64,000 nt of DNA from Paenibacillus sp. LS1 (GCF_026013365.1 NZ_JAPDOE010000002.1:310001-374000), one strand, 5' to 3'; shown: positions 35,820 through 45,959, counted from the first letter of the stretch. Numbers and translations: made by a program. The notes: generated from the sequence alone by a model not told the origin.

Positions 35820-35993
35820 TATTCATTTCTCCTTTATTGCACTGTCAGTATCAAGCTCTTGATGTCATGTGCCTTTATTATTAAAAATCAGCACGCCACA
35901 CAAAATAACCCCACAGCGTGGAGCTTTGCTTGGAAGTATATTCCGAGTACTTGGCGATAGCCACCCCATGTTAACGATGATGTAATGAATGTC

Positions 35994-36021
35994 AAAAAAG
36001 GCGCGGACTGTGTCCGCACCC
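35994..36021 (-). terminator. Terminator of ricA
   Basis: GGTGCGGAC / GTCCGCGCC stem with 3-base loop and TTTTTT on the minus strand. Confidence 0.9.
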
Positions 36022-36030
36022 TTCCGTCAT

Positions 36031-36480
36031 TTAACCGCAACTGGTCGGAGGTGAATCCGTTCCAGCCTCCACGTTCACTTTTTCGGAAACCGTATCCCGG
36101 ATTACAGAGATCACAAGCTGAAGCAAGTAGTTGATATCGCTTTGGCTCTGCTGGAATTCCGTAACCAATGGAATACTGTCCAGTTCGCCTTGCAGATCTT
36201 CAATTTCCTGTTCAATTTTGCTGACCATCTCCACATTTTTGAAGCTTTCAAAAGCAACGATCTCTTTTTGTTTCTTCTTGATGGTTGCAATTAACTGCTG
36301 GATGCGCTCATGATCACGAATTTTGGTTTCAGCCTGTTGAAACTGTCTAACTTCCTCACTCGTTCCGAGCATATCAGCCAATTCTTTGGCTTTTCCCATA
36401 ATGTCGTCGCGTATGACCAGATTGCGCGTATCGTAGGTTGGCATTCCATAATGGTTGTACTGCACTTCTTCCTGCGCCAC
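36031..36480 (-). CDS. ricA: RicA/YmcA family regulator of RNA processing and development
   Basis: A 149-residue helical protein of the YlbF/YmcA family, placed after miaB as ymcA is in B. subtilis. RicA works with RicF and RicT to direct RNase Y cleavage and affects biofilm, competence and sporulation. Long coiled helices (about 25-120) are evident. Only one cysteine (in the C-terminal TSCG) is present. ATG at 36480 follows an SD-like GGAGCGAT. It is separated from miaB by a ~300-bp repeat-like gap, so operon linkage is less certain than in B. subtilis. Confidence 0.88.
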   Translation of the reverse strand: MAQEEVQYNHYGMPTYDTRNLVIRDDIMGKAKELADMLGTSEEVRQFQQAETKIRDHERIQQLIATIKKKQKEIVAFESFKNVEMVSKIEQEIEDLQGELDSIPLVTEFQQSQSDINYLLQLVISVIRDTVSEKVNVEAGTDSPPTSCG

Positions 36481-36539
36481 TGAAATCGCTCCATTCTATG
36501 AGATGATATAAGATGAGAATCTGGGCTCAAATGAGTTCA

Positions 36540-36735
36540 AACGTATGCTCCATGACCGCTACGGATACGGATCGATCTTTTGATCGCTGTTGTCTCCGGA
36601 TTTTTCTGATTAAAACTGTTCAAGGTTAAAATCCGGAGACAAAGGCGCAGCATATGCTTCCGATGCGGCTTTCTTCAGAAAGCCTTTAGCTTCGCTTCTA
36701 CAGACCGATTCCGTCCCCTCCGCTACTTGCGCAAA
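36540..36735. repeat. Probable interspersed repeat with hairpins between ricA and miaB
   Basis: A non-coding ~195-bp stretch. It contains TTGTCTCCGGATTTT with a complementary copy at 36628-36642, CGATC-tttt-GATCG, and GGCTTTCT-tc-AGAAAGCC. No open frame has a start signal and no T run makes it a terminator. It resembles a non-coding repeat family I associate with Paenibacillus genomes. Confidence 0.5.
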
Positions 36736-36788
36736 TGTCCGAACCTGATATTGAACCCCAAAATTCTCATCTTATTGGTGTGTGTGTA

Positions 36789-38345
36789 TTACTGATTGGC
36801 AGCTACCGGCTCAGAGAGCAGGTTGCCCCGAATATAAAAAGTCATCGGATCGGTGATTTCCACTTGTACGAAAGTACCGATCAATTCTTTGGGTCCTTCA
36901 AAATGCACCAGCTTGTTGCTGCGCGTACGTCCTGCCAGAACTTCGGAATTCCGTTTGCTCTCGCCTTCAACGAGCACTTCAACGATTTTGCCGCGTTGCT
37001 CTTCATTGCTTCGGTGGCTGTATTCGCTGATGGTTTCATTCAAACGTTTCAAACGTTCCTTCTTCACTTCCATCGGTACGTTATCCTCCATCACCGCAGC
37101 AGGCGTACCCTCACGCGGGGAATAGATAAAGGTATAGGCAAAATCATACCCTACTTCACGGACAAGGGAAAGTGTATCTTCAAATTGTTCTTCCGTTTCC
37201 CCAGGGAAACCAACAATAATGTCCGTTGTCAACACGACTTCCGGAATGGCCGTTTTAATTTTGCCAGCCAGGTTCAGATAGTGTTCCCGACTATACTTGC
37301 GGCTCATACGCTTGAGTACTTCCGAACTGCCAGACTGCACCGGAAGATGGATATGCTCCACCAGGTTTCCGCCCTTGGCCAGCACTTCAATTAAGCGATC
37401 ATCAAAGTCACGTGGGTGACTGGTTGTAAAGCGCACACGCGGAATATCGATTTGGCGAATGGCATCCATCAAGTCGCCAAAGCTGTAGTTCAGGTCGGTG
37501 AAGTCTTTTCCGTACGCATTCACATTTTGACCAAGCAGGGTGATCTCCTTGAAGCCCTGGCGTGCCAAATCCCGTACTTCGGCAATGACATCTTCCGGAC
37601 GACGGCTGCGTTCTTTGCCCCGTGTGAACGGAACGATGCAATATGTACAGAACTTGTCGCAACCATACATGATGTTCACCCAACCGCGCATACCCTCACG
37701 TTTCTTCGGCAGGTTCTCAATGATGTCGCCTTCCTTGGACCATACCTCAACAACCATTTCTTTGTTGAATAGCGCTTCCTGGATCAGATGTGGCAACCGG
37801 TGCACATTATGTGTACCAAAGATCATATCCACAAAGCCATGCTTCTGCATGATCCGGTTAACGACGCCTTCCTCCTGGGACATACATCCGCATACGCCAA
37901 GTAACAATCCCGGACGTTCGAGTTTCAGCGTCTTCAGGTGACCAAGCTCACCAAACACCTTATCTTCCGCATTTTCCCGTATGGCACACGTATTGAGCAG
38001 AATAATATCAGCATCTTTGCGATCCTCTGTGGCCTGATATCCCATCGACTCAAGCAGACCTTTGATGGTCTCGGAATCATGCTCGTTCATCTGACATCCA
38101 TACGTATATACAATATAATGTTTGCCTTTTCCTATGTTTTTCAGTTCATCGGGAACGGCATTTTCGTAAAGCACCTGAACATCTTCCTTGCCCCGCTGTT
38201 TCTCCTGACGATGATTGGGTTCCGATTTGATGTTAATCTCACGGCCCCGGATTCTTATCTTTTTGCTGAATTCATCTTGCGAAATTACTTTGGCATCGGA
38301 GAAATCAAAATATTGGGAGTAATCCTTTTTTGAGTCTTTAGCCAT
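36789..38345 (-). CDS. miaB: tRNA-2-methylthio-N6-dimethylallyladenosine synthase MiaB
   Basis: A 518-residue radical SAM enzyme that adds a methylthio group to i6A37 of tRNA. The N-terminal MTTase domain has three cysteines ([23 protein letters not shown]) for one Fe-S cluster. The radical SAM motif is CDKFCTYC (Cx3Cx2C), and a TRAM domain closes the C-terminus. The N-terminal ~60 residues are extra compared with E. coli MiaB but usual in Bacillales. Partner gene ricA follows after a repeat. Confidence 0.95.
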   Translation of the reverse strand: MAKDSKKDYSQYFDFSDAKVISQDEFSKKIRIRGREINIKSEPNHRQEKQRGKEDVQVLYENAVPDELKNIGKGKHYIVYTYGCQMNEHDSETIKGLLESMGYQATEDRKDADIILLNTCAIRENAEDKVFGELGHLKTLKLERPGLLLGVCGCMSQEEGVVNRIMQKHGFVDMIFGTHNVHRLPHLIQEALFNKEMVVEVWSKEGDIIENLPKKREGMRGWVNIMYGCDKFCTYCIVPFTRGKERSRRPEDVIAEVRDLARQGFKEITLLGQNVNAYGKDFTDLNYSFGDLMDAIRQIDIPRVRFTTSHPRDFDDRLIEVLAKGGNLVEHIHLPVQSGSSEVLKRMSRKYSREHYLNLAGKIKTAIPEVVLTTDIIVGFPGETEEQFEDTLSLVREVGYDFAYTFIYSPREGTPAAVMEDNVPMEVKKERLKRLNETISEYSHRSNEEQRGKIVEVLVEGESKRNSEVLAGRTRSNKLVHFEGPKELIGTFVQVEITDPMTFYIRGNLLSEPVAANQ

Positions 38346-38546
38346 TTCCTTCGGTCACTCCTTACAGCCTCTATTAATAAAAAATCGTTCATTCATCCCT
38401 GTTCCACATGAATTTGTCGCTTGGAACAGCAAAAGAGCATTACAGCAAATTATAGCATGAATTGGGCTGTAGTTCCACATCCAAACCACATGCGCCTTCG
38501 TCTAATCCGAAACATGCAAGGGTCAGAAGAACTCTCCAAAAACAAA

Positions 38547-38610
38547 TAAAAAACCTGAGCCTTGCCATCAGGGTTGGAACTAACCGACCCTCTTGGCTGT
38601 GCTCAGGTTT
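38547..38610 (-). terminator. Long terminator of the PduL-like gene
   Basis: AAACCTGAGC and GCTCAGGTTT form the base of a long stem with an inner hairpin, ending in TTTTTTATTT on the minus strand. Confidence 0.85.
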
Positions 38611-38658
38611 ATACGTTATTCAGACCGCGTAATTCGCGGCTGAAGGCTGTTCATGTTA

Positions 38659-39231
38659 TTAGTCGATGATTTCAGCAGTGTCGCCATTACGAGCGCCAGC
38701 AGCGTTAGCTTCATCTGTATCAATATGCATGTCCAGCGCGAAAGAATCGGATACACGAGCCAGTACATTTTCCAGTACCAGACCACGATCTCCACTCAAG
38801 CGAACTTTCAACAATTGTTTGTCCTCGATACCCCATTTAGCAGCATCAGAAGTATGGAAGTGGATGTGACGAGCAGCAACGATAACACCTTTATCAATTG
38901 TTACTTCGCCAGCAGGGCCTTTAATCGTGATTCCCGGTGTGCCTTCAATGCTTCCGGATTCACGTACAGGTGCTTTAACACCAATGGCAAATGAATCTGT
39001 CATGGAGATCTCGAGTTGCGTTTCAGGACGAACAGGTCCAAGAATACGCACTTTATCAAACTGTCCTTTCGAACCAATTACCGCTACAGTTTCGTTAGCA
39101 GCGTATTGGCCAGGCTGGGACAGAGCTTTAAATTCAGTCAGTTCATAACCTTTACCAAACAAAATTTCAACGTGCTCTTGGGATACATGAATGTGACGGG
39201 CAGATACGCCCACAGGTACAGTTTTACTCAT
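38659..39231 (-). CDS. PduL-type phosphate acyltransferase
   Basis: A 190-residue PduL-domain protein. Zinc-binding histidines are visible in SARHIHVS and AARHIHFH, two beta barrels as in the family. PduL proteins exchange phosphate and CoA on acyl groups (for example propanoyl-CoA and propanoyl phosphate). No microcompartment or propanediol genes are near, so acetyl-CoA is a likely substrate. AAGGAG overlaps an upstream GTG, so ATG 39231 is the start. Gene is alone on the strand between terminators. Confidence 0.9.
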   Translation of the reverse strand: MSKTVPVGVSARHIHVSQEHVEILFGKGYELTEFKALSQPGQYAANETVAVIGSKGQFDKVRILGPVRPETQLEISMTDSFAIGVKAPVRESGSIEGTPGITIKGPAGEVTIDKGVIVAARHIHFHTSDAAKWGIEDKQLLKVRLSGDRGLVLENVLARVSDSFALDMHIDTDEANAAGARNGDTAEIID

Positions 39232-39415
39232 CGTAAATTTCACTCCTTGTTTATCTATGGCCTGTACTCAGGCTCTTAACAATCCAATGGTATTATACCC
39301 CTTTTTGGAGTGAAATGAAAACGAACTGGTGAAAATTCATGAAATACACATATTTCACCATCATTTTCCGCCTTTATTTTGGAAAAACTTAATTACACCT
39401 CTTTCAGTCACACCG

Positions 39416-40411
39416 CTACTTCAAGGAAGTCCCCTTCATCTGCGCATCGCTCTCTGGCAAGTGTTCCCCCAGATAACTCATCGCATTCCCCCACAACCAG
39501 CCCCGTACCAGTTGTTCATCATAATGCTTGAGTAGAATTTCCGTCAGTCTCGGATAGTGTCCTGAGTGTTCAAGTCTCTGAATATACGTTGAAATTCCAT
39601 CAAAATCAGACCCCATCATCAGATGATGCTGCCCGCCCAGAGAACAGATCTGCTCGATATGAGGCAGCAGGTTTTCTATAAGCACTTCCCCCTCCTGTTT
39701 AACAAACCAAGGGACAAACGTCAGTCCGATCCGCCCTTCGCGGGCAATGATGGCCTGAATCTGATCATCTTTCAGATTACGCACATGGGGACATACGCTA
39801 TAGCTGTTGGAATGGGAGGCGATAAACGGACGTTCACTCAAGTCAGTCAGTTCCCAAAAACCTTTCTCCGTCAGATGTGACACATCTAACAGCATCCCGA
39901 TTTCATTACACCGGCGCACCAGTTCCTTCCCCTTCTCGGTCAGACCTGCTCCACGCTTCTCCATTACTCCGTCAGCCGCCCAATTGGCATAATTCCACGT
40001 AAGTCCAATGATTCGAACACCCATCTGATAACATAACTCCAGATAGAACAGGTTGCCCTCCAGACCGTCCACGCCCTCCAGTGTGATTAATCCCCACGGA
40101 TCCTCTGTTTGCCCCACCTGAGCCACCTGTTCGCGCCATAACAACGTCTGTGTGCCGTCAGGCAGCTTCTGACTCCTCTCTACGCGCTTACGATAGATCT
40201 CCAACTGCCCCATCACGTGTTCAAACTTGCCTCTGCCAAGTACTTCAGGTAAATAGATGGCGAATGCCTGTAATCCGACTCTCCCCTCTTTCAAGCGTTT
40301 CAAATTCACATCCAGTTGTGGAGCATCTTCGAACGAAAGAGCTGGCTGCATCAATATTTTGCTCAGTGCATCACAGTGAAAATCAGCTACACGCCAATCC
40401 GACATGGACAT
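39416..40411 (-). CDS. Membrane dipeptidase family (peptidase M19)
   Basis: A 331-residue renal-dipeptidase-like zinc enzyme. Ligand segments visible: DFHCD near the N-terminus, TWNYAN, DVSH and ASHSNSY, plus the acidic E in ITLEGVDGL. M19 enzymes hydrolyse dipeptides, including D-amino acid and cell wall-derived ones. GGGAGGG sets ATG 40411, ten codons inside the longest frame. It sits downstream of spoVS on the same strand, outside the conserved sporulation cluster function. Confidence 0.9.
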   Translation of the reverse strand: MSMSDWRVADFHCDALSKILMQPALSFEDAPQLDVNLKRLKEGRVGLQAFAIYLPEVLGRGKFEHVMGQLEIYRKRVERSQKLPDGTQTLLWREQVAQVGQTEDPWGLITLEGVDGLEGNLFYLELCYQMGVRIIGLTWNYANWAADGVMEKRGAGLTEKGKELVRRCNEIGMLLDVSHLTEKGFWELTDLSERPFIASHSNSYSVCPHVRNLKDDQIQAIIAREGRIGLTFVPWFVKQEGEVLIENLLPHIEQICSLGGQHHLMMGSDFDGISTYIQRLEHSGHYPRLTEILLKHYDEQLVRGWLWGNAMSYLGEHLPESDAQMKGTSLK

Positions 40412-40497
40412 CGTTAACCCTCCCACTATATTTTGTTGCAAAACGCAAAAAAACCTGTCTACATCATCGTAAACAGGTTCAATGCATACTGCATGTA

Positions 40498-40758
40498 TTA
40501 TCTGGGCTCCACAATCAGCTTAATGGCCGTTCGGTCCTCGCCGTCAATCACAATGTCTGTAAAAGCTGGAATACAAATCAGGTCAACTCCGCTTGGTGCT
40601 ACAAATCCCCGGGCTATCGCTACCGCTTTAATGGCTTGGTTCAGTGCTCCCGCTCCAATTGCCTGCAGTTCAGCATTTCCACGTTCACGAAGAACCCCTG
40701 CAAGAGCGCCGGCTACAGAATTAGGATTGGACTTTGCTGAAACTTTTAATACATCCAT
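40498..40758 (-). CDS. spoVS: Stage V sporulation protein S
   Basis: An 86-residue Alba-like protein, almost invariant in endospore formers, starting MDVLKVSAKSNPNSVAGAL. It affects progress past stage V and coat assembly. GGGAGGTACTTACC fixes ATG 40758. Upstream lies a good sigma-H promoter, as in B. subtilis, where spoVS is under sigma-H. The order rny, ymdB, spoVS is conserved. Confidence 0.96.
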   Translation of the reverse strand: MDVLKVSAKSNPNSVAGALAGVLRERGNAELQAIGAGALNQAIKAVAIARGFVAPSGVDLICIPAFTDIVIDGEDRTAIKLIVEPR

Positions 40759-40808
40759 GGTAAGTACCTCCCTGGGAATGTTGAAAGTTTGTTTCCACTT
40801 ACTAGATG

Positions 40809-40837
40809 TTATTCGCGGGAGGCAAAAAAATTCCTTC
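40809..40837 (-). promoter_or_regulatory. Sigma-H promoter of spoVS
   Basis: Minus strand GAAGGAATT (RnAGGAWWW), 11-bp spacer, CGCGAATAA with GAAT core. The first base of the -10 box (C for R) is the only mismatch. Fits known sigma-H control of spoVS. Confidence 0.6.
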
Positions 40838-40875
40838 TTTTTAGACGGGTTTCCCTGCAAAATGGGACAATACCC

Positions 40876-41670
40876 CTATTCCATGCGCCACTCGTCCTCC
40901 ATCAGACGAATTTTTTCGATGCGTGTTGCCGCGCCTGTAGCCTCATCAATCTCTACAAGGACACCGTGGAAATGCCATTTGCCGTCATCCACAACGAAAC
41001 GTACAGGGAGCTGGGTGTAGAACTTACGTAGCACGGCCTCACGCTCCATGCCCAATATGCCGTCACGCGGCCCTACCATGCCCGCATCCGTCAAGTAGGC
41101 CGTTCCTCCAGGCAAAATCCGATCATCGTTACTCTGAACATGAGTATGTGTACCTACAACGAGAGACGCACGTCCATCCAGATGCCATCCCATAGCAATC
41201 TTCTCTGACGTCGCTTCCGCATGCATATCAACCAAAATACATTTATAGTCCTGACGCAACTCATCAACAATCTCATCAGCCACACGGAAAGGACAATCCA
41301 GAGCAGGCAGGAACGTTCTTCCTTGCAGATTGACAATTGCCAGCTCTTTGCCTTCACCTTTGACTACCGTGTATCCTCGTCCTGGTGTTCCTGGTGGAAA
41401 GTTCGCTGGGCGAATCATGCGCGGTTCATCATCTATAAAATCAAAAATATCCTTATTGTCCCAGGTATGATTACCAAGTGTAATACCATGTACACCCCAG
41501 TTGAAAAACTCATTCGCGATTGCGCCAGTAATTCCGCGACCTGCTGCCGCATTTTCACCATTTACAATGACCACATGTGGTTTATACTTCGATTTCAGGT
41601 ACGGTAAATTTTCTTTTAGTGCCTTACGTCCCACGTTGCCTACAATGTCACCAATAAACAAAACTTTCAT
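40876..41670 (-). CDS. ymdB: YmdB family metallophosphoesterase (2',3'-cyclic nucleotide phosphodiesterase)
   Basis: A 264-residue enzyme with the calcineurin-like motifs FIGDIVG (D), NGENAAAG (GNE-like), GNHTWDN and THTHVQ. In B. subtilis YmdB hydrolyses 2',3'-cyclic nucleotides and directs biofilm, motility and nanotube formation. It lies downstream of rny, as in other Bacillales, with a terminator-like hairpin in the 154-bp gap. SD GGAGGCAG precedes ATG 41670. Confidence 0.94.
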   Translation of the reverse strand: MKVLFIGDIVGNVGRKALKENLPYLKSKYKPHVVIVNGENAAAGRGITGAIANEFFNWGVHGITLGNHTWDNKDIFDFIDDEPRMIRPANFPPGTPGRGYTVVKGEGKELAIVNLQGRTFLPALDCPFRVADEIVDELRQDYKCILVDMHAEATSEKIAMGWHLDGRASLVVGTHTHVQSNDDRILPGGTAYLTDAGMVGPRDGILGMEREAVLRKFYTQLPVRFVVDDGKWHFHGVLVEIDEATGAATRIEKIRLMEDEWRME

Positions 41671-41783
41671 TGATTACTGCCTCCTCAATTCCTGCAAAGT
41701 CCTCTTACTTCGATTGTTGAACCTCTGCAGGACTCTATCTCATGCTCCATGATGTGTAGTTGCCTTTTAACAGGCTATCAACA

Positions 41784-41816
41784 GGAAAAGTGGCCCACTA
41801 CTGCGGCCACTTTTCC
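41784..41816 (-). terminator. Hairpin after rny
   Basis: GGAAAAGTGGCC pairs with GGCCACTTTTCC, short loop, but only a weak T run follows. It may be a partial terminator, because ymdB follows. Confidence 0.55.
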
Positions 41817-41824
41817 GTAATGCT

Positions 41825-43366
41825 CTATTTTGCGTATTCAACCGCACGGGTTTCCCGGATGACGGTGACTTTGATGTGACCCGGATAGTCGAGTTCATTC
41901 TCAATCATCTTCGTGATGTCACGGGCTAAGCGGAAGGCTTCAGCATCATCGATCTTCTCAGGCTGTACCATAACGCGAACTTCGCGTCCGGCCTGAATGG
42001 CATACGATTTCTCGACACCTTCGAAGGATTCTGAGATCTCTTCCAGCTTCTCCAGTCGTTTGATATACGTTTCCAGCGTTTCGCGGCGTGCGCCTGGTCT
42101 TGCTGCGGAGAGCGCATCTGCTGCGCCAACCAACATGGCAATGACCGAAGTCGCTTCGCAATCTCCGTGATGGGACGCGATACTGTTGATTACAACCGGA
42201 TGTTCTTTGTATTTCTTCGCCAGTTCCACGCCAATTTCGACGTGTGATCCTTCCACTTCGTGATCCAGCGCTTTACCGATGTCATGCAATAGACCTGCAC
42301 GTCTTGCCAGAGTTACGTCTTCTCCGAGTTCACCAGCCATCAGTCCAGCCAGATAAGCGACTTCCATCGAATGCTTCAAGACGTTCTGACCGTAACTTGT
42401 ACGGAACTTCAACCGGCCCAAAATTTTGATCAGATCCGGATGCAGACCATGCACGCCCACTTCAAAGGTAGCTTGCTCACCGTATTCACGGATGCGCTCA
42501 TCCACTTCTTTGCGGGATTTCTCAACCATCTCTTCAATCCGTGCCGGGTGAATACGTCCATCAGCCACCAGTTTCTCTAGGGCAGTACGGGCGATCTCAC
42601 GGCGAATCGGGTCAAAGCCCGACAGAATAACAGCTTCTGGCGTATCATCGATAATGAGGTCAATCCCTGTAAGGGTTTCAAGCGCACGGATGTTACGTCC
42701 TTCACGACCGATAATCCGGCCTTTCATTTCTTCATTTGGCAGGGTAACAACAGATACCGTTGTTTCCGCTACGTGGTCAGCCGCACAACGTTGGATGGCG
42801 AGTGTAATAATCTCGCGGGACTTTTTGTCCGCTTCTTCCTTCGCCTGTTGTTCAATGTCCTTGATCATTTGAGCCGTCTCATGACGAACTTCCTGTTCTA
42901 CGTTGGACAGTATGATACTGCGTGCGTCTTCCATAGTTAGGTTGGATATACGTTCCAGCTCCGTCACCTGGTTTTTGTAGATCATTTCGATCTGCTGCTG
43001 TGTCTCATCAATTCGTTTCTCTTTGTTAGCCACTTGCTCTTCTTTACGTTCGAGTGATTCCAATTTTTTATCCAGCGACTCTTCTTTTTGCAACAATCGT
43101 CTTTCTTGTCGTTGAATTTCGTTCCGACGTTCACGAGTGTCTTTTTCAGCCTCAGCACGAATGCGATGGATTTCATCCTTCGCTTCCAGCACCGTTTCTT
43201 TCTTCAGTGCTTCTGCCTCTTTCTTCGCGTTCTCCACGATTTGTACGGCAGCTTGTTCCGCACTAGAGATTTTAGCCTCTGCAAGAGATTTGCGAATAAA
43301 ATATCCTACTCCGAACCCAATGATTAGCGCGGCCACAACGAGAGCGATCGTGATTGCAGGATTCAT
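41825..43366 (-). CDS. rny: Ribonuclease Y
   Basis: A 513-residue membrane-anchored endonuclease that starts mRNA decay and riboswitch turnover. One membrane helix (about 5-25), a long coiled coil (to ~190), a KH domain with [11 protein letters not shown], and an HD domain ([12 protein letters not shown]...[12 protein letters not shown]). ATG 43366 follows GAGGAGGTG, three codons inside the longest frame. A promoter 250 bp upstream makes a long 5' leader. Conserved order rny-ymdB-spoVS. Confidence 0.96.
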   Translation of the reverse strand: MNPAITIALVVAALIIGFGVGYFIRKSLAEAKISSAEQAAVQIVENAKKEAEALKKETVLEAKDEIHRIRAEAEKDTRERRNEIQRQERRLLQKEESLDKKLESLERKEEQVANKEKRIDETQQQIEMIYKNQVTELERISNLTMEDARSIILSNVEQEVRHETAQMIKDIEQQAKEEADKKSREIITLAIQRCAADHVAETTVSVVTLPNEEMKGRIIGREGRNIRALETLTGIDLIIDDTPEAVILSGFDPIRREIARTALEKLVADGRIHPARIEEMVEKSRKEVDERIREYGEQATFEVGVHGLHPDLIKILGRLKFRTSYGQNVLKHSMEVAYLAGLMAGELGEDVTLARRAGLLHDIGKALDHEVEGSHVEIGVELAKKYKEHPVVINSIASHHGDCEATSVIAMLVGAADALSAARPGARRETLETYIKRLEKLEEISESFEGVEKSYAIQAGREVRVMVQPEKIDDAEAFRLARDITKMIENELDYPGHIKVTVIRETRAVEYAK

Positions 43367-43618
43367 ACTGTTCACCTCCTCGTTGGTTCCTCCAAGGCAT
43401 TCCTTGGGTTAATTTGCAGTTTTCAAACCTTACATATTTTTGGGAATAACGAATACTCACGGCGATCCCCCGCCGATTTTCATTTCACATGTACATGTTT
43501 CCACGTACCATTCACTGTTTCCAGCGAACCCATAATTAAGAATGGTATAAATCTTAAGAAACCGAAACCGCTTTTTTGGAAGGAAAAAGGGTTGTCCATT
43601 TCTTACAGACTCATGTCC

Positions 43619-43648
43619 ATTTTAGTATTTGACGAAAGAAATTGTCAA
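43619..43648 (-). promoter_or_regulatory. Sigma-A promoter of rny
   Basis: Minus strand TTGACA (43643-43648), 18-bp spacer, TAAAAT (43619-43624). It implies a 5' leader of about 245 nt. Nothing else coding was seen in that gap. Confidence 0.55.
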
Positions 43649-43676
43649 GAGAATGCAGTATAGAGACTCTACTCTG

Positions 43677-44414
43677 CTAATCCCATAACAACGCTTCGTC
43701 ATCTTCAGGGTCTCCAGCCTCATCTTCTTCAATTAAACAATTCACGACCCGGCGCACCATATCCATTGAAAAACCACGTCTCATTAGGAAGGGAAGCGTT
43801 TTATGTTTCTTCTCTTTGACGTCCCCTTTGACCTGATTCCACTTTTTGCGTCCGGCGCTCAGAGCAGTCTCAAATTCCGCATCTGTACTGATACCTTCTA
43901 GTGCCTCAACAATGAGATCATTGGCAATGCCCTTTTGACGCAGCTCTTGCCTTATCCACAGTTTTCCCTTCCTCTTGCCCTCCATACGCTGTCTTGTCCA
44001 TTCCTTCGCAAATAGATCATCATCCACCAGGTTCTCCTGCTCAAGCCGATCTAGCGTCTCTTCAATCAAAGGTGCAGCAAACTCCTTCTGACGAAGTTTC
44101 TGACTTAACTCATGACGCGTACGCGGTTTATGCTCCAAAAAGCGCAGAGACTGTGCATACGTCCGCTGCCGCTCGTCAGCTAAAATGATTTCTTCCAGAT
44201 CCTTTTTCATGAACGTATTGCCTTGCGTCATCCTGTATTTAATCATTACATCTTCAAGAACCGTAATGGAGTGAATGCCAAAAGTAATTCGATAACGAGC
44301 TTGTCTGCTCTTCGTTCGTTCTACCCGTGTAATGGTAAGTTCTTCGTTATCCGGAAATTGGGAGAGGCCATCCCCTTCTGCTTCTTCATATAAATCCTCG
44401 TCATGTTGATCCAT
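43677..44414 (-). CDS. recX: Recombination regulator RecX
   Basis: A 245-residue RecX protein: tandem three-helix repeats (LRFLEHKPRTRHELSQKL, EWTRQRMEGKRKGKLWIRQEL, KKHKTLPFLMRRGFSMDMV). It binds RecA filaments and limits or modulates recombination. It lies downstream of recA on the same strand, separated by ~295 bp with two hairpins. The acidic N-terminus (~30 residues) is longer than in E. coli and usual in Bacillales. SD AAAGGGGAG. Confidence 0.93.
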   Translation of the reverse strand: MDQHDEDLYEEAEGDGLSQFPDNEELTITRVERTKSRQARYRITFGIHSITVLEDVMIKYRMTQGNTFMKKDLEEIILADERQRTYAQSLRFLEHKPRTRHELSQKLRQKEFAAPLIEETLDRLEQENLVDDDLFAKEWTRQRMEGKRKGKLWIRQELRQKGIANDLIVEALEGISTDAEFETALSAGRKKWNQVKGDVKEKKHKTLPFLMRRGFSMDMVRRVVNCLIEEDEAGDPEDDEALLWD

Positions 44415-44492
44415 TCAGGTCTCCCCTTTCATACACATTTTCATTCTGATTACACTAAGAGCATCTTCACATAAGACAGCGAACGCTAATAC

Positions 44493-44519
44493 AAAAGGCC
44501 GGGAACTCAGCCCGGCCTT
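44493..44519 (-). terminator. Terminator after recA
   Basis: AAGGCCGGG / CCCGGCCTTTTG on the minus strand. Confidence 0.85.
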
Positions 44520-44552
44520 AACCTCCACAGTTACCTCTGACAGTCAGCGTGC

Positions 44553-44586
44553 CAACAGCCCCTGTCCATTGGGACAGGGGCTGTTG
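44553..44586. other. Perfect 15-bp hairpin between recA and recX
   Basis: CAACAGCCCCTGTCC pairs fully with GGACAGGGGCTGTTG around a 4-base loop, with no T tract on either strand. Probably an RNA-stabilising or processing element, or a mobile repeat remnant. Confidence 0.7.
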
Positions 44587-44709
44587 GACAGCGAGAGCAC
44601 TCCCACCATAATTCCTTATCCAAATCGAGCCAGGCTCAATCAGGCAAGTTTACGGAGTCCAGAGGGCAACTCCCTCCGTTCCCTCCCACAAGGGAGGGTT
44701 TTGGGAGGA

Positions 44710-45774
44710 TTACTCGTTGATTTCAAACAATTCTTGTTCTTCTTCTGCTTCTTTTTGTTGCTCTTCACTAGTCGGCGCAGGAACTGCAGTAGTCAAGTTA
44801 CTTGCTACACGAATTTTTTGTTCAATGATTTCAGCAATGTCTTTATGCTCTTTCATGAACTGCTTCGCATTCTCACGGCCTTGTCCTAAACGCTCGCCTT
44901 CGTATGAGTACCATGCACCACTTTTATTAACGATGTCCAGCTCTGTACCAATGTCAATGATACTGCCTTCTCTCGAGATACCCTCACCGTACATGATATC
45001 CACTTCCGCTTGTTTAAACGGAGGTGCTACTTTGTTTTTCACGACTTTAATACGAGTACGGTTACCAATCATGTCATTACCTGATTTAATACTCTCAATA
45101 CGACGCACATCCAGACGTACTGTGGAATAAAACTTCAGCGCACGACCACCAGGTGTCGTTTCAGGGTTACCAAACATAACGCCGACTTTCTCACGAAGCT
45201 GGTTGATAAAGATTGCGATTGTTTTGGATTTGCTGATTGCACCAGACAATTTACGCAGCGCCTGAGACATCAAACGCGCTTGCAAACCTACGTGTGAATC
45301 ACCCATTTCGCCTTCAATCTCTGCTTTTGGTACCAATGCAGCTACAGAGTCAATAACGACGATATCTACTGCACCACTGCGCACAAGAGCTTCTGCAATT
45401 TCCAGCCCTTGCTCACCCGTATCTGGCTGAGATAGAAGCAATTCGTCAATGTTAACACCCAATTTGCTTGCATATTGAGGATCAAGAGCATGCTCGGCAT
45501 CGATAAATGCTGCTTGTCCACCAACGCGTTGTACTTCAGCAATCGCATGCAATGCAACAGTTGTTTTACCTGAAGATTCAGGTCCATATATTTCAACAAT
45601 ACGGCCTTTAGGCAAGCCGCCTGTTCCTAATGCAATATCCAAAGCCAAGGAACCACTGGGAATAATTTCCACATTCATATGAGTGGACTCACCCAGTTTC
45701 ATGATGGATCCTTTACCAAATTGCTTCTCTATTTGACGGAGCGCCATATCAAGCGCGGCACGACGGTCTGACAA
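44710..45774 (-). CDS. recA: Recombinase RecA
   Basis: A 354-residue RecA that binds single-stranded DNA, catalyses strand exchange and triggers LexA self-cleavage. Walker [10 protein letters not shown], Walker [10 protein letters not shown] and the usual N- and C-terminal domains are present. The best start is TTG 45774, giving the standard [20 protein letters not shown] beginning, with AAAGGG ten bases ahead; an upstream GTG overlaps the SD. It has its own promoter and a LexA-like box. Confidence 0.97.
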   Translation of the reverse strand: MSDRRAALDMALRQIEKQFGKGSIMKLGESTHMNVEIIPSGSLALDIALGTGGLPKGRIVEIYGPESSGKTTVALHAIAEVQRVGGQAAFIDAEHALDPQYASKLGVNIDELLLSQPDTGEQGLEIAEALVRSGAVDIVVIDSVAALVPKAEIEGEMGDSHVGLQARLMSQALRKLSGAISKSKTIAIFINQLREKVGVMFGNPETTPGGRALKFYSTVRLDVRRIESIKSGNDMIGNRTRIKVVKNKVAPPFKQAEVDIMYGEGISREGSIIDIGTELDIVNKSGAWYSYEGERLGQGRENAKQFMKEHKDIAEIIEQKIRVASNLTTAVPAPTSEEQQKEAEEEQELFEINE

Positions 45775-45805
45775 TAAGCTCACACCCTTTACTGTTTATA
45801 AGATA

Positions 45806-45834
45806 ATGATACCTTGTTTTAACACGTTTGCCAA
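45806..45834 (-). promoter_or_regulatory. Sigma-A promoter of recA
   Basis: Minus strand TTGGCA (45829-45834), 17-bp spacer, TATCAT (45806-45811). Confidence 0.7.
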
Positions 45835-45843
45835 GCTTTTTTT

Positions 45844-45857
45844 CGAACATACATTCG
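45844..45857. promoter_or_regulatory. LexA (DinR) operator of recA
   Basis: CGAACATACATTCG matches the Firmicutes SOS box CGAAC-N4-GTTCG with one mismatch and lies just upstream of the recA -35. Confidence 0.8.
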
Positions 45858-45911
45858 TTTTTTTTGTAAAGGCCGAGGCGCCTCTTCCTCTATGAAACTT
45901 TCCATTAAACA

Positions 45912-45959
45912 GAAAAAAGAACCGTAAACAAGGCTGCATAGCCTAATTCTACGGTTCTT
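45912..45959 (-). terminator. Terminator of cinA
   Basis: AAGAACCGTA / TACGGTTCTT stem followed by a T run on the minus strand, so recA is transcribed separately from cinA. Confidence 0.85.
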
